From Rhodocyclales bacterium (GTDB lineage: Bacteria; Pseudomonadota; Gammaproteobacteria; Burkholderiales; Rhodocyclaceae), in contig JAPLQY010000023.1 in assembly GCA_026399475.1 (NCBI GenBank), positions 62,001 through 126,000 on the forward strand: DNA of 64,000 bases, written 5' to 3'. The position numbers and the translations under genes are program-made. Shown here in pieces: positions 1 through 11,925 of the stretch; positions within the stretch are counted from its first letter, which is position 1; each line of letters begins with the position of its first letter. The notes below the pieces were generated by a model that had not been told where the DNA came from, ran no database searches, and was given only the letters and a program-made list of their open reading frames with translations.

Positions 1-1
1 G

Positions 2-1306
2 ATCATCGGTGTACTGGGGATGTACGAGGACATCACCGAGCACAAGCGAGCCGCTGCCGAACTCGAACAATATCGGCATCACCTCGAAGCATTGGTTCAG
101 GAGCGTACTGCCGCCCTGTCCATTGCCAAGGAAGCTGCCGAAACGGCCAACCGGGCGAAAACCACCTTTCTGGCCAACATGAGCCACGAACTGCGCACCC
201 CGATGAATGCGATCATGGGCATGACTTCCCTTGCGTTGCGCAGCAGCACCGATCCCAAACTGATCCACAAGCTCACGACGGTGACAGAGGCCTCGCAGCG
301 ACTGCTCGGCGTCATCAACGACATCCTCGACATCTCCAAGATTGAAGCCGAGCGGCTGACGCTGGACCACGTGAGCTTCCGGCTGAGCAGCGTCCTCGAT
401 AATCTGGTCACCCTGATTGGCCCCAGGGCCACCGAGAAAGGCTTGAAGCTGGTGATCGATGGCGCCCCCGACATCGTCGGCCAGGCGTTGCAAGGGGACT
501 CATTGCGCCTCGGACAGATTCTTCTCAATCTGGTGGGCAACGCGATCAAATTCACTTCCGAGGGTTCCGTCATCGTGCGTGTGCTGATAGTCGAACAGCA
601 TCCCGTCGAGCTGCTGCTGCGCTTCGAGGTCCAGGATACCGGCGTCGGAATTTCAGCTGAGGACCAAAAGCGGCTGTTTACCGCCTTTGAGCAGGCGGAT
701 GGCTCGATGACGCGCAAGTATGGCGGCACGGGCCTCGGACTGGCCATCAGCAAGCGCCTGGCGCAGATGATGGGCGGCAGCATCGGCGTCGAAAGCCAGG
801 CGGGCGAGGGCAGTGTGTTCTGGTTCACCGCCCGGCTGGACAGGACCGACCGGTTGGCGGAACCGGCTTGCCTGCCGGTTTCACTCGCGGCGGAAGAACG
901 GTTGAGATCGGACTACTCGGGAGCCCGCATCCTGCTTGCCGAGGATGAACCGGTGAATCGGGAGGTTTCCAGGGCGCTGCTGGAGGATGTCGGACTGGAT
1001 GTGGATCTGGCCGAGGACGGTGCCGAAGCGGTGGAACTGGCGAAGCGCGTCGAATACGACCTGATCCTGATGGACATGCAAATGCCGAAAATGAACGGTC
1101 TGGAAGCGACGAGGTTCATCCGCTCCCTGCCCGGACGGCAGGATGTTCCCATTCTCGCCATGACCGCCAATGTCTTCAGCGAAGATCGGCGGAGCTGTCT
1201 CGAAGCCGGGATGAATGACCACTTGGCAAAGCCGGTCATGCCGGAACTTCTGTTCGAGACCCTGCTCAAATGGCTTTCAAAGGATGGAACAGGGCAGATC
1301 AGTTAG
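2..1306 (+). CDS. Hybrid sensor histidine kinase/response regulator, 5' part outside window
   Basis: C-terminal part of a hybrid two-component kinase. The frame is open from base 2, so the start and the upstream sensor region lie outside the window. It begins in the tail of a PAS/PAC module ([13 protein letters not shown]), followed by a short coiled coil. The HisKA box [16 protein letters not shown] carries the phospho-accepting His about 62 codons into the window. A HATPase_c domain follows, with an N-box ([10 protein letters not shown]), G1 (DTGVGIS) and G2 (GGTGLGL). The last ~120 residues are a receiver domain: the acidic pair is in LLAEDEP, the phospho-accepting Asp in [13 protein letters not shown], and the conserved Lys in HLAKPV. 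The protein should autophosphorylate and pass phosphate to its own receiver; a partner Hpt or regulator is not visible. The next gene ends in almost the same PAS/PAC sequence with which this fragment begins, so the two look related by duplication. The ligand is unknown. Confidence 0.93.
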   Translation: MIGVLGMYEDITEHKRAAAELEQYRHHLEALVQERTAALSIAKEAAETANRAKTTFLANMSHELRTPMNAIMGMTSLALRSSTDPKLIHKLTTVTEASQRLLGVINDILDISKIEAERLTLDHVSFRLSSVLDNLVTLIGPRATEKGLKLVIDGAPDIVGQALQGDSLRLGQILLNLVGNAIKFTSEGSVIVRVLIVEQHPVELLLRFEVQDTGVGISAEDQKRLFTAFEQADGSMTRKYGGTGLGLAISKRLAQMMGGSIGVESQAGEGSVFWFTARLDRTDRLAEPACLPVSLAAEERLRSDYSGARILLAEDEPVNREVSRALLEDVGLDVDLAEDGAEAVELAKRVEYDLILMDMQMPKMNGLEATRFIRSLPGRQDVPILAMTANVFSEDRRSCLEAGMNDHLAKPVMPELLFETLLKWLSKDGTGQIS

Positions 1307-1445
1307 CGGGCTGCTACCCGATTCGCCTGGCAATGCGTGTCGCCGGCATGCGGCATTGACACTCACAAGCTCGCGGGCGTAGGATCACTTCGGAGTATGA
1401 AGCATTCATATGTCTTTGGATATATGGAAACGGCAGGGTGACTCA

Positions 1446-2822
1446 ATGAACGCGAGCCGCAGACACTTCTCATCAGGAAGGGCGACAACGGACGAGTTTC
1501 CGGAACTGCTGCTCGAGGAGCGCGGGCCGATGCTCAGTATCGCCATCTGGGTGATTCTGGTCGGGGCTGCAATTTTCATGGCGCTGATGCTGATCTCGCC
1601 GGTCCAGTACCAGGAGCGCATCTACGTCCCCGCAGGTGTCGTGGTTCTCGCCGTCGTCGCGCACGTGATGTACCGCTATCAGGGTCCGGTTCCGGTCCTG
1701 CGACTGCTCGTTATCGGCGGCTGGCTGCTGGTAACAGCCGGGGGTCTTGTCGGGGAAGGGGTTCGCGCGCCGATCCTGGTGGCCTATCCCGTCATATTGA
1801 TCGTCGCCGGATGGATGCTGGGAGCTCGCTATTGTCTTGCCTTGTCCGGCGCCAGCGTAGCCGCTGTGGTCCTCTTGGCCGCAGGCCAGCAGACAGGCCT
1901 GAAGAGCATCCCCACGCCGGTTTCCACGGTCATGGTGGCGGTCGTTCAGGTGCTGGTGCTGGTCATCAGCACCCTGATGACCATGTATCTCCTGAAGATG
2001 TTCCGTGAGCGTTACGCCGAAGTACGTCGTTTGAACCGCGAGATCGAAGAGCACCTGCAGGCGATCGAAAAGCGCGAACACTACCAGCGTGCCTTGCTCA
2101 ACAACTTCCCGTTCATGGTCTGGCTGAAGGACGAACAGGGCCGCTACCTCGCCGTGAATCAGGCGTTTTTGGCAGGTTTTGGCTGGCCTTCTGCCGAAGT
2201 CCTGATCGGGAAGACCGATCTTGATATCGCTGCTTCGAATCTGGCTAGAGACTACCGTGAGGAGGATCTGACCGTATTCTCAAGCAGTTCCAGCAGGGTC
2301 ATAGAGGAATTGATCGAAATTCGGGGTCAGCTCCGCTGGTTCGAGACCGCCAAGTCGCCCGTAAGTGGCGATGGGCGGGTGATCGGCATGGTCGGTTATG
2401 CCCGCGACATCACCGAACGCAAAGCGTCGGAAGCGGCAATCGCCGAATCGCAGAATCTCCTGCGGGCTGTGATCGATACCGCACCGGTCAGAGTTTTCTG
2501 GAAGGATCGGAATTTGCGTTATCTGGGCTGCAATGAGGCTTTTGCCAGGGATGCCGGGATGGCGCATCCCGAGGATGTGATCGGCAAGGATGACTATCAG
2601 TTGGGCTGGGGGGAGCAGGCGGAGTCTTATCGCGTCGATGACCGGGCCGTAATGGAGTCCGGCTGCGCCAAGCTATCCTTCGAAGAACCGCAGACGACCC
2701 GTGGTGGAGAGGTGATATGGATGCGTACGTCGAAGGTGCCGCTCAGGAATCGGGAAAACGAGATCATCGGAGTGCTGGGGATGTACGAGGACATCACGGC
2801 GCAAAAAGGGACTCCGCACTGA
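1446..2822 (+). CDS. Membrane-anchored PAS/PAC protein lacking a kinase domain
   Basis: About 458 residues. Several hydrophobic segments (roughly residues 35-185) form a multi-pass membrane anchor. A short charged helix (RRLNREIEEHLQAIEKRE) follows, then two PAS/PAC modules, each starting with a PAS-like segment (NNFPFMVWLKDEQGRYLAVN and TAPVRVFWKDRNLRYLGCN). The protein stops directly after the second PAC motif (GMYEDITAQKGTPH), where a kinase or cyclase module would normally follow. The start at 1446 is preferred over an in-frame ATG at 1410 because AGGGTGA lies five bases upstream. It may be a sensor input that acts with another protein, or a hybrid kinase truncated after duplication: the end at 2760-2800 closely matches bases 1-40 of the window. 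No output function can be assigned. Confidence 0.85.
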   Translation: MNASRRHFSSGRATTDEFPELLLEERGPMLSIAIWVILVGAAIFMALMLISPVQYQERIYVPAGVVVLAVVAHVMYRYQGPVPVLRLLVIGGWLLVTAGGLVGEGVRAPILVAYPVILIVAGWMLGARYCLALSGASVAAVVLLAAGQQTGLKSIPTPVSTVMVAVVQVLVLVISTLMTMYLLKMFRERYAEVRRLNREIEEHLQAIEKREHYQRALLNNFPFMVWLKDEQGRYLAVNQAFLAGFGWPSAEVLIGKTDLDIAASNLARDYREEDLTVFSSSSSRVIEELIEIRGQLRWFETAKSPVSGDGRVIGMVGYARDITERKASEAAIAESQNLLRAVIDTAPVRVFWKDRNLRYLGCNEAFARDAGMAHPEDVIGKDDYQLGWGEQAESYRVDDRAVMESGCAKLSFEEPQTTRGGEVIWMRTSKVPLRNRENEIIGVLGMYEDITAQKGTPH

Positions 2823-2863
2823 TTCACAGGGCTGCTGCGGAGACACGGGAATCGCGGCATCGG

Positions 2864-4102
2864 CTAGACGACTCCTGCTGCGCGTAGCGCCGCGATGTCC
2901 TCCGTGCTGCGTCCGAGTTCGCGCAGCACCGCGTCGGTATGCTGCCCCAGTAGTGGTGGCGCGCGCCGATAGCCGATCGGCGTGGCCGAGAAGCGGATCG
3001 GGTTGCCCACTTGCGGCGCGCTGCCGCCCGCGGCGTGGGGCATTTCGACAAGCAGGCCGCGATGCACTATCTGCGGGTCGGCGAACACCCCGGCCAGATC
3101 GTTGATCGGGCCGCAAGGCACGGCAGCGTTTTCCAGCAGGGCGATCCACTCAGCGGTGGTTTTCATCACCGTGGCCTGGCGCAGCAGCGGCAGCAGCTCG
3201 CTACGGTGCTTGACCCGCGCCGCGTTGGTGGCGAAACGCTTGTCATCGCTCCAGTCGGCATGGTCGGCGATTGCGCAGAAGCGCGCGAACTGGCGGTCGT
3301 TGCCGATGGCCAGGATCATGTCGCCGTCAGCGGTCGGGAAGTCCTGGTAGGGCACGATGTTGGGGTGGCCGTTGCCCATGCGGCGTGGCGCCTTGCCGGA
3401 GACCAGATAGTTCATTGCCTGGTTCGCGAGGCAGGCCACCTGCACGTCGAGCAGCGCGAGGTCGATGTGCTGCCCCTGGCCGGTCTTCTCGCGGTGCGTG
3501 AGTGCGGCCTGAATGGCGACGGTGGCGTAAAGGCCGGTCAGGATGTCGGTCAGCGCGACGCCGACTTTCTGCGGGCCGGCGCCTTCCTCGGCGTCGGCGC
3601 GGCCGGTGACGCTCATCAGGCCGCCCATGCCCTGGATCAGGAAATCGTAGCCGGCGCGCGCGGCATACGGGCCGTCCTGACCGAAGCCGGTGATCGAGCA
3701 ATACACCAACTTTGGGTTGAGCGCGGACAGGCTTGCGTAGTCGAGGCCGTAAGCCTTGAGCCCGCCGACCTTGAAGTTCTCCAGCACCACGTCGGATTGC
3801 GCGGCGAGTTCGCGCACGATGGCCTGGCCGGCCGGTTGCGTGATGTCGAGTGTCAGCGAACGCTTGTTGCGGTTGGTGCACAGGAAGTATGCGGCATCCG
3901 TGGTCGCCTGGCCTGCGCCGTCAGCCAGCCACGGCGGCCCCCAGCCGCGCGTGTCGTCACCGCCGCGGCCGCTCTCTCCCGGCCGCTCGACCTTGATCAC
4001 GTCGGCGCCGAGATCGCCCAGCAACTGCGATGCCCAGGGTCCGGCCAGCACTCGCGACAGGTCGAGTACCCTGAGCTGCGCCAGCGGTCCGCTCGCTGCC
4101 AT
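2864..4102 (-). CDS. CaiB/BaiF family (class III) CoA transferase
   Basis: 412 residues, the usual length of class III (formyl-CoA transferase/CaiB-BaiF) enzymes, which move CoA between an acyl-CoA and a free acid in the cytoplasm. The family signature at the N-terminus is clear: LRVLDLSRVLAGPW, then LGDLGADVIKVERP, and NKRSLTLDI further on. The ENFKVGGLKAYGLDY and SITGFGQDGPYAARAGYDF segments are also typical. The start ATG at 4102 overlaps the stop of the upstream gene (TGATG), so the two are probably translationally coupled. A longer open frame reaches back to 4264 but runs through that neighbour and is discarded. The substrate cannot be read from the sequence. Confidence 0.9.
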   Translation of the reverse strand: MAASGPLAQLRVLDLSRVLAGPWASQLLGDLGADVIKVERPGESGRGGDDTRGWGPPWLADGAGQATTDAAYFLCTNRNKRSLTLDITQPAGQAIVRELAAQSDVVLENFKVGGLKAYGLDYASLSALNPKLVYCSITGFGQDGPYAARAGYDFLIQGMGGLMSVTGRADAEEGAGPQKVGVALTDILTGLYATVAIQAALTHREKTGQGQHIDLALLDVQVACLANQAMNYLVSGKAPRRMGNGHPNIVPYQDFPTADGDMILAIGNDRQFARFCAIADHADWSDDKRFATNAARVKHRSELLPLLRQATVMKTTAEWIALLENAAVPCGPINDLAGVFADPQIVHRGLLVEMPHAAGGSAPQVGNPIRFSATPIGYRRAPPLLGQHTDAVLRELGRSTEDIAALRAAGVV

Positions 4103-4677
4103 CAGGAGGCAGGTTTGCCCAGCAGGTGCTCCTTGAGATCGTCCTGCGCCGGCTTGTCGCCCAGCCAGATCCTCAGCAGGGCCCGGTAGAAATCCTCGCC
4201 GCTGATATCGCTGCCCTTCTGCGCGCCGTTGAAGGAAAGCCGAGTGCCCGTATCGGGCAGCCAATCAAGGTTTACTACCGACTTCTCCGGTGCATTGCCG
4301 ATACTCAGCATGGTGCTGCGAAACTGCTCGATTTTCGGTTGCAGGGCCGCCAGCGTGGTTTCGTCGTGGTTCTTCTTCAGGGCCTCGAGCAAGGCATCGA
4401 CGAACTGCTCGGCCGTAAGGTCGCGCAGGGTCACGATGGCAATGCGCTTGGGCCCCTTTGCGGCCAGCACGTCGGCCGCTGCAGCCTGCTTCTGCGGCAG
4501 GTAAAGGGCGATGGCATACACTTTGAAAAAGGCCCGTTTGCGCATTCCGGCACCGTTGATGACCGTGTCGCCGGCGCCAACTGTTGCCTTGTCGTCGAAC
4601 TTCACGCCGGCCACTTCGAGCGCGGCAAGCGCGGGCAGCGAAAGGACCAGCAGCAGTGCGGCAATTAACTTGATCAT
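4102..4677 (-). CDS. Exported chalcone isomerase-fold protein
   Basis: 191 residues. An N-terminal signal peptide (MIKLIAALLLVLSLPALAAL, cleavage expected after ALA) exports it to the periplasm. The mature part matches bacterial chalcone isomerase-like proteins (Chalcone_3 type): EVAGVKFDD at the start, NGAGMRKRAFFKVYAIALYL, and LRDLTAEQF in the middle. Members usually lack proven isomerase activity and may bind fatty acids, so no reaction is assigned. The start at 4677 has a strong AGGAGA site. Its stop overlaps the start of the CoA transferase gene. It is divergent from the DUF4139 gene, with about 94 bases between them. Confidence 0.85.
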   Translation of the reverse strand: MIKLIAALLLVLSLPALAALEVAGVKFDDKATVGAGDTVINGAGMRKRAFFKVYAIALYLPQKQAAAADVLAAKGPKRIAIVTLRDLTAEQFVDALLEALKKNHDETTLAALQPKIEQFRSTMLSIGNAPEKSVVNLDWLPDTGTRLSFNGAQKGSDISGEDFYRALLRIWLGDKPAQDDLKEHLLGKPAS

Positions 4678-4771
4678 GGGGATGTCTCCTTGGAGGTGGG
4701 TAGTCGGGTGCAATGATACTGCTCGACGCGAGCGTGCTATCGTTGCGTCATCGATCATCGGGAAAAATATC

Positions 4772-6184
4772 ATGCAGCGAGGCGTGTGGGGTATCGGAGT
4801 TTTTCTTGTGGCCGGCATCGCCCAGGCAGCCGAGCCGGTGCGGGATGTGGTTTCCTCTGCTTCCGATCGTGAGGCCGTGGCGGTGACCGTGTACAACGAT
4901 GATCTGGCGCTGGTCAAGGAGCGCCGTCGGGTGGATCTGCCGGCCGGGCTGACGCGCCTTTCCCTGCGCGAAGTGGCGGCGCAGATGCGTCCCGAGACCG
5001 CGCTGCTCCGGGCCGTCTCGGGGCAGGCTCTGAGTCTGGTCGAGCAGAACTTCGATTTCGACTTGCTGACGCCGCAGAAACTGCTGGAGAAATACGTTGG
5101 GCGCGAAGTGACGGTGATCCGCCCGCATCCAACCAGCGATGCGGAGCGCCGCGAGAAGGCCACGGTGCTGGCGGCCGGACAAGGCACGGTGTTGCGCTTC
5201 AACGATCGCATCGAAACCGGCGTACCGGGAAGGCTGGCCTTCGACAGCGTGCCGGCCAACCTGCGCGACCGGCCGACGCTTTCGATCCTGCTCGAAGCAG
5301 CAGGAGGCAAACAGGCGGTCGAGCTTTCCTATCTCACCAGCGGCCTGTCGTGGAAGGCGGACTATGTCGCCAATCTGGCGACGGACGGCAAGAGCCTGGA
5401 CCTCAATGGATGGGTGACGCTGAGCAATCGCAGTGGTGCCGGTTTCGACAATGCGACCCTGCAACTGGTCGCCGGCACGGTGAATCGTGTGCGCCAAACC
5501 GAGGCTCGCTTCTTGAGCCAGGCGGCGCCGGCTGCGGCTGTGGCAAAGTCAGCTGCGCCCCAGCAGGAGGCGCTGATGGATTACCACCTCTACAGCTTCG
5601 AGCGGCCGACCAGCATTGCCGACAACCAGACCAAGCAGCTGGCCCTGCTCTCGGCCAGTTCGGTGCCGGTGCGCCGCGAATACCTGCTGGCCGGCAACGA
5701 GTACTACTACCGCGGTCGCTACGGTCAGATCGGTCAAGAGATCAAGCCCGCAGTCTTCGTCGAGTTCGAGAACAAGGGCGGGCAGCTCGGCAAGCCGCTG
5801 CCGGCTGGCATCATCCGCGTCTATGCACGCGACAGCAAGGGCGCCGCACAGTTCGTCGGCGAGGACCGTATCGGGCACACGGCGAAGAACGAAAAACTCA
5901 AGCTCAGGCTGGGCGAGGCCTTCGACATCACTGCGGATCGCAAGCAGACAAATTACCGGCGCATTGCTGACAACAATTTCGAGGTGTCATTTCGGGTAGA
6001 ACTGCGTAACGCCAAGGACGAAGCGGTCACCGTCAAGGTTCAGGAACCGCTGCCGGGGGAATGGGAGATCGTGCAGGAAACACACAAGCACACTAAGGAG
6101 TCGGTGAGTGTGTTGTCCTGGAACATCGGAGTCCCGGCAGGAGGTTCAACCGTGCTTGACTACACTGCTCGCGTGCGCTGGTAA
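4772..6184 (+). CDS. Exported DUF4139 domain protein
   Basis: 470 residues with a signal peptide (GVWGIGVFLVAGIAQAAEP), so it is likely periplasmic or outer-membrane associated. The body matches DUF4139-type proteins, mostly beta-rich: VYNDDLALVKERR near the start, then ELSYLTSGLSWKADYVANL and LNGWVTLSNRSG in the middle, and AGIIRVYARDSKG in the C-terminal half. It ends with a typical beta strand (LDYTARVRW). The start at 4772 places the signal peptide at the N-terminus; an open frame running back to 4511 crosses the divergent neighbour and is rejected. Function is not known for the family. The small membrane protein starting 13 bases downstream is probably co-transcribed. Confidence 0.85.
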   Translation: MQRGVWGIGVFLVAGIAQAAEPVRDVVSSASDREAVAVTVYNDDLALVKERRRVDLPAGLTRLSLREVAAQMRPETALLRAVSGQALSLVEQNFDFDLLTPQKLLEKYVGREVTVIRPHPTSDAERREKATVLAAGQGTVLRFNDRIETGVPGRLAFDSVPANLRDRPTLSILLEAAGGKQAVELSYLTSGLSWKADYVANLATDGKSLDLNGWVTLSNRSGAGFDNATLQLVAGTVNRVRQTEARFLSQAAPAAAVAKSAAPQQEALMDYHLYSFERPTSIADNQTKQLALLSASSVPVRREYLLAGNEYYYRGRYGQIGQEIKPAVFVEFENKGGQLGKPLPAGIIRVYARDSKGAAQFVGEDRIGHTAKNEKLKLRLGEAFDITADRKQTNYRRIADNNFEVSFRVELRNAKDEAVTVKVQEPLPGEWEIVQETHKHTKESVSVLSWNIGVPAGGSTVLDYTARVRW

Positions 6185-6197
6185 GGGAGGCTACCGA

Positions 6198-6455
6198 ATG
6201 GCGGCACCCTGCGGCGGCGACCCGCTCGTTTGCATCGATTTCGTGGCGTTGTTTATCGCGGAATTTCTCAAGGACTGGACCACGCTGGTCATGCTGTTGA
6301 TACTGCTCGGCCTGTTGCTCAGGTTGAGGGCCGATCGCCAGAAGGCGCGCGAACTCGACTACGCCAGACGACTCGCAGCCTATGACGACAAACGCAGCCA
6401 TGAAATCCCGGAACCAACCTGGGCGGTCGAGAACGACAGAATAGTCGAGCGCTAG
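6198..6455 (+). CDS. Small single-pass membrane protein, function unknown
   Basis: 85 residues. One strong hydrophobic stretch (TTLVMLLILLGLLLRL, about residues 29-44) is followed by a basic, charged tail (RADRQKARELDYARRLAAY), which suggests a membrane anchor with a cytoplasmic tail. The start at 6198 follows a GGGAGG ribosome-binding site eight bases away and lies 13 bases after the DUF4139 stop, so the two genes form a likely operon. It has no recognisable domain. It ends just before the convergent proA gene. Confidence 0.7.
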   Translation: MAAPCGGDPLVCIDFVALFIAEFLKDWTTLVMLLILLGLLLRLRADRQKARELDYARRLAAYDDKRSHEIPEPTWAVENDRIVER

Positions 6456-6458
6456 GCC

Positions 6459-7715
6459 CTAGCTTCTTACCTCGCCATTGCCGAGCACGATCCATTTTTG
6501 CGAGGTGAGGCCTTCCAGTCCGACCGGGCCGCGGGCGTGGAACTTGTCGGTAGAAATGCCGATCTCGGCGCCGAGGCCGTATTCGTATCCATCGGCAAAG
6601 CGTGTCGAGGCATTGACCATCACCGAAGCCGAGTCTACTTCGCGCAGGAAGCGCATCGCGTTCGTGTAGTTCTCGGTGACGATGGCATCGGTGTGCTGCG
6701 AGGAATACTTGTTAATGTGGGCGATGGCTTCGCCGACATCGGCTACCACCCTGATCGAGATAATCGCGGCCAGGTATTCGGCGTAATAGTCTTCTTCGGT
6801 CGCTGCAACAGCCTGCGGTACCAGCTTGCGCGTCTCCTCGCAGCCACGAATTTCGACGCCGCGCGCGCTGAGCATGTTGCAAAGAGTCGGCGCCAGGGAC
6901 TCGGCGACCGAGCGCGCAATCAGCAGCGACTCGGCGGTGTTGCAGGTGCCCAGGCGCTGGGTCTTGGAGTTTTCGAGGATGTTCAGCGCCTTCGCGGCAT
7001 CGGCGGCAACATCGACATAGACGTGGCAGTTGCCGTCGAGATGCTTGATCACCGGCACCCGCGCCTCTCTCGAGATGCGCTCGATCAGCCCCTTGCCGCC
7101 GCGCGGCACAATCACATCGACATACTCGGGCATGGCGACGAGGTGGCCGACGGCTTCGCGGTCGGTGGTTTCGATGACCTGCACCGCGGTTTCGGGTAGA
7201 CCGGCAGCGGCGAGGCCGGCGCGCACGCAGGCGGCGATGGCCTGATTGGCGCGCAGGGCTTCCTTGCCCCCGCGCAGGATCGCCGCGTTGCCCGACTTCA
7301 GGCACAAAGCGGCGGCGTCGGCGGTGACATTGGGCCGTGCTTCGTAGATGATGCCGACCACGCCCAGCGGCACACGCATTTTGCCGACCTGGATGCCGGA
7401 AGGGCGGCGCTTCATGTCGCTGATCTCACCGATCGGATCGGGCAGGGCGGCGACTTGTTCGAGTCCCTGTGCCATGGCTTCAACGCTCTTTTCCGTCAAT
7501 GTCAGGCGGTCGATCAGCGCCGCGTCGAGGCCGTTGGCGTGAGCTTCCGCGACATCGGCGGCGTTGGCCGCGAGCAGTTCGGCGCGGCGCTCGCGGATCG
7601 CTGCGGCCATTGCCAGCAGCGCAGCATCCTTGGCTGCCGTCGACGCCCTCGCCGTGGCTCGCGAAGCCTCGCGGGCGGCGTGACCGATCTTCTGCATGTA
7701 GGTCTTCACATCCAT
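6459..7715 (-). CDS. proA: Gamma-glutamyl phosphate reductase
   Basis: 418 residues, matching the family length (about 417). ProA reduces gamma-glutamyl phosphate to glutamate semialdehyde with NADPH, the second step of proline synthesis in the cytoplasm. Supporting motifs are [19 protein letters not shown], the catalytic cysteine in [22 protein letters not shown], and the C-terminal [15 protein letters not shown]. The ATG at 7715 overlaps the holA stop (TAATG), so it is translationally coupled as the last gene of leuS-lptE-holA-proA. An upstream in-frame start at 7769 would intrude into holA and is not used. Confidence 0.97.
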   Translation of the reverse strand: MDVKTYMQKIGHAAREASRATARASTAAKDAALLAMAAAIRERRAELLAANAADVAEAHANGLDAALIDRLTLTEKSVEAMAQGLEQVAALPDPIGEISDMKRRPSGIQVGKMRVPLGVVGIIYEARPNVTADAAALCLKSGNAAILRGGKEALRANQAIAACVRAGLAAAGLPETAVQVIETTDREAVGHLVAMPEYVDVIVPRGGKGLIERISREARVPVIKHLDGNCHVYVDVAADAAKALNILENSKTQRLGTCNTAESLLIARSVAESLAPTLCNMLSARGVEIRGCEETRKLVPQAVAATEEDYYAEYLAAIISIRVVADVGEAIAHINKYSSQHTDAIVTENYTNAMRFLREVDSASVMVNASTRFADGYEYGLGAEIGISTDKFHARGPVGLEGLTSQKWIVLGNGEVRS

Positions 7716-8617
7716 TACCGTGTCCTCGGTTGCGTCAGTCGCAGCGCCAGTTGCAGAAACTCGTCCCAAACGTCGCCGCGCGCAAGGCCCTTGATCATGC
7801 GGTCAATTTTCGCCGCATGCAAGAGCGCCGCCATCCTGGAAGGCGCCGAGCTGCTGCGCGCCTCGGTGGCCAGAGCCCAGAGCACCAGCGGCGGCGCGGC
7901 ATCCTCGCCCTTGAGGCCTTCCAGCGTACGCGCGGCACGCACCGTATCGCGGGCCTTGAGGGCATCGCGCAGATCCGATACATCGTAGCGGGCGACGTTC
8001 ATCACGGCGCCTTCGATCTGTTCCAGAGTAACTTCGCCGGGCGGATAGAGCAGGCCGAGCTTCTGGATTTCCTGGTGCGCCGCGAGCAGGTTGCCTTCGA
8101 CGTGCGCAGCGATGAATTCCAGCGCAGGCCTGGGGGCACTCTGCTGCTGGCGCGCCATGCGTTCGGCGATCCATTGTGGCAGGCGCGCGGGCGGCGGCGC
8201 GTTGCATTCGATGCTGACCCCGGCATTCGACAGGGCGGTGACCCAGGCGGCCTTCTTCGCCTGCCAGTCGAGCTCGGGCAGGCTGATCAGGGTGACGATG
8301 CCGGGACCCAGCGTGGAGATGTAGCGCTGCAGCGCTTCGCTGCCTTCGCGCCCCGGTTTGCCGGAGGGGATGCGCAGATCGACCAGTTTGCTGCCGCCGA
8401 ACAGCGACATGTTGCCGGCTGCCAGAAACAGCTCGTCCCACTTGAAGCTGGTGCCGACAACGATGACTTCGCGTTCCTCGAAGCCCTGCTTGCGGGCCGC
8501 GGTGCGAATCGCATCGCCGGCCTCGATCACCAGCAGCGGCTCGTCGCCGTGCAGGAGATACAAGGGAGCCAGCGGCTTGTCCAGATGCGCCGCGAGTTGT
8601 TCAGACCGCAACTGCAT
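7715..8617 (-). CDS. holA: DNA polymerase III delta subunit, with a shortened C-terminal domain
   Basis: 300 residues; E. coli HolA has 343. The delta subunit opens the beta clamp within the clamp loader. The N-terminus ([12 protein letters not shown], then [13 protein letters not shown]) and the motifs [28 protein letters not shown] and [16 protein letters not shown] identify it. Compared with E. coli HolA, about 37 residues are missing between [11 protein letters not shown] and [10 protein letters not shown], inside the alpha-helical third domain that holds the clamp loader together. The frame is intact across the junction. It sits between lptE and proA, the usual arrangement in betaproteobacteria. 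It may still function with a smaller collar domain, or the gap may be an assembly error. Confidence 0.93.
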   Translation of the reverse strand: MQLRSEQLAAHLDKPLAPLYLLHGDEPLLVIEAGDAIRTAARKQGFEEREVIVVGTSFKWDELFLAAGNMSLFGGSKLVDLRIPSGKPGREGSEALQRYISTLGPGIVTLISLPELDWQAKKAAWVTALSNAGVSIECNAPPPARLPQWIAERMARQQQSAPRPALEFIAAHVEGNLLAAHQEIQKLGLLYPPGEVTLEQIEGAVMNVARYDVSDLRDALKARDTVRAARTLEGLKGEDAAPPLVLWALATEARSSSAPSRMAALLHAAKIDRMIKGLARGDVWDEFLQLALRLTQPRTR

Positions 8618-8622
8618 GGCGG

Positions 8623-9204
8623 CTACTCGCCAGTCTTGACCGGCTGCAGTTTCGCCGCCGCCAGCCGCCGCATCAACTGCTGCACCAGATCGCCTTGAAT
8701 GTCACGCCAGAGCAGTGCTTCCTCGGATTCCTTGGACAGTACCAGATCGTCGCTGAACGTGATCTCGCGGCGCAGCGTAATGGTGCTGGCTGCGATGTAC
8801 TCGGTGGGTGCCACGACGGGGGCATCCGTGTATTTCACCCGCGGTGCGGGCGCGGCTGACGTGGGGTTGGCATGCACCTTGAAGCTGAAGGTCCGAACCA
8901 GCTGGAATTCGCGTGCTCGGCCGGCGGCATTGAGCGAGAGAATGATCTTCTGGCTGGTGTCGCCGAGGACAGCAAGGACCGCCTCGGCTTCCTTGCTATC
9001 GGTGACGACCCGGGTGCCCGGCGACGAAGCCTCGATGGTGCGCTTGAGCTGGGCATAGAACTCGGAAGTGGGCGTCAGCGAGAGTGCGATAGTCGCAAAC
9101 GGCAATTTGTGGCCGGGCAGTTCTGCGCTGCCGCGCAACTTGAAGCCGCATGCGGCGAGCAGGCTGATCAGCAGCAGGATGACAGATAGTTTTGCGGCGC
9201 GCAT
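8623..9204 (-). CDS. lptE: LPS-assembly lipoprotein LptE
   Basis: 193 residues. LptE is the outer-membrane lipoprotein that plugs and helps fold the LptD barrel for lipopolysaccharide delivery. The N-terminus is a lipoprotein signal peptide with lipobox LLAAC (Cys at about residue 19), followed by GFKLRGSAELP, the hallmark start of mature LptE. The family feature SEFYAQLKRTIE is present, and the C-terminus is amphipathic (LVQQLMRRLAAAKLQ). The start has a good AGGAG site. It lies between leuS (27 bases) and holA (5 bases) in the classic leuS-lptE-holA order. Confidence 0.95.
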   Translation of the reverse strand: MRAAKLSVILLLISLLAACGFKLRGSAELPGHKLPFATIALSLTPTSEFYAQLKRTIEASSPGTRVVTDSKEAEAVLAVLGDTSQKIILSLNAAGRAREFQLVRTFSFKVHANPTSAAPAPRVKYTDAPVVAPTEYIAASTITLRREITFSDDLVLSKESEEALLWRDIQGDLVQQLMRRLAAAKLQPVKTGE

Positions 9205-9231
9205 GGAGGACTCCTCGGACTTCGACGTTGC

Positions 9232-11897
<2,666 letters not shown>

Positions 11898-11925
11898 CCT
11901 GCCCACCTTGACTGAAAGGATTCCC

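Noticed and set aside
4103..4264. N-terminal extension of the CoA transferase
   Set aside because: It overlaps the chalcone-isomerase-like gene; the family motif begins close to the ATG at 4102.
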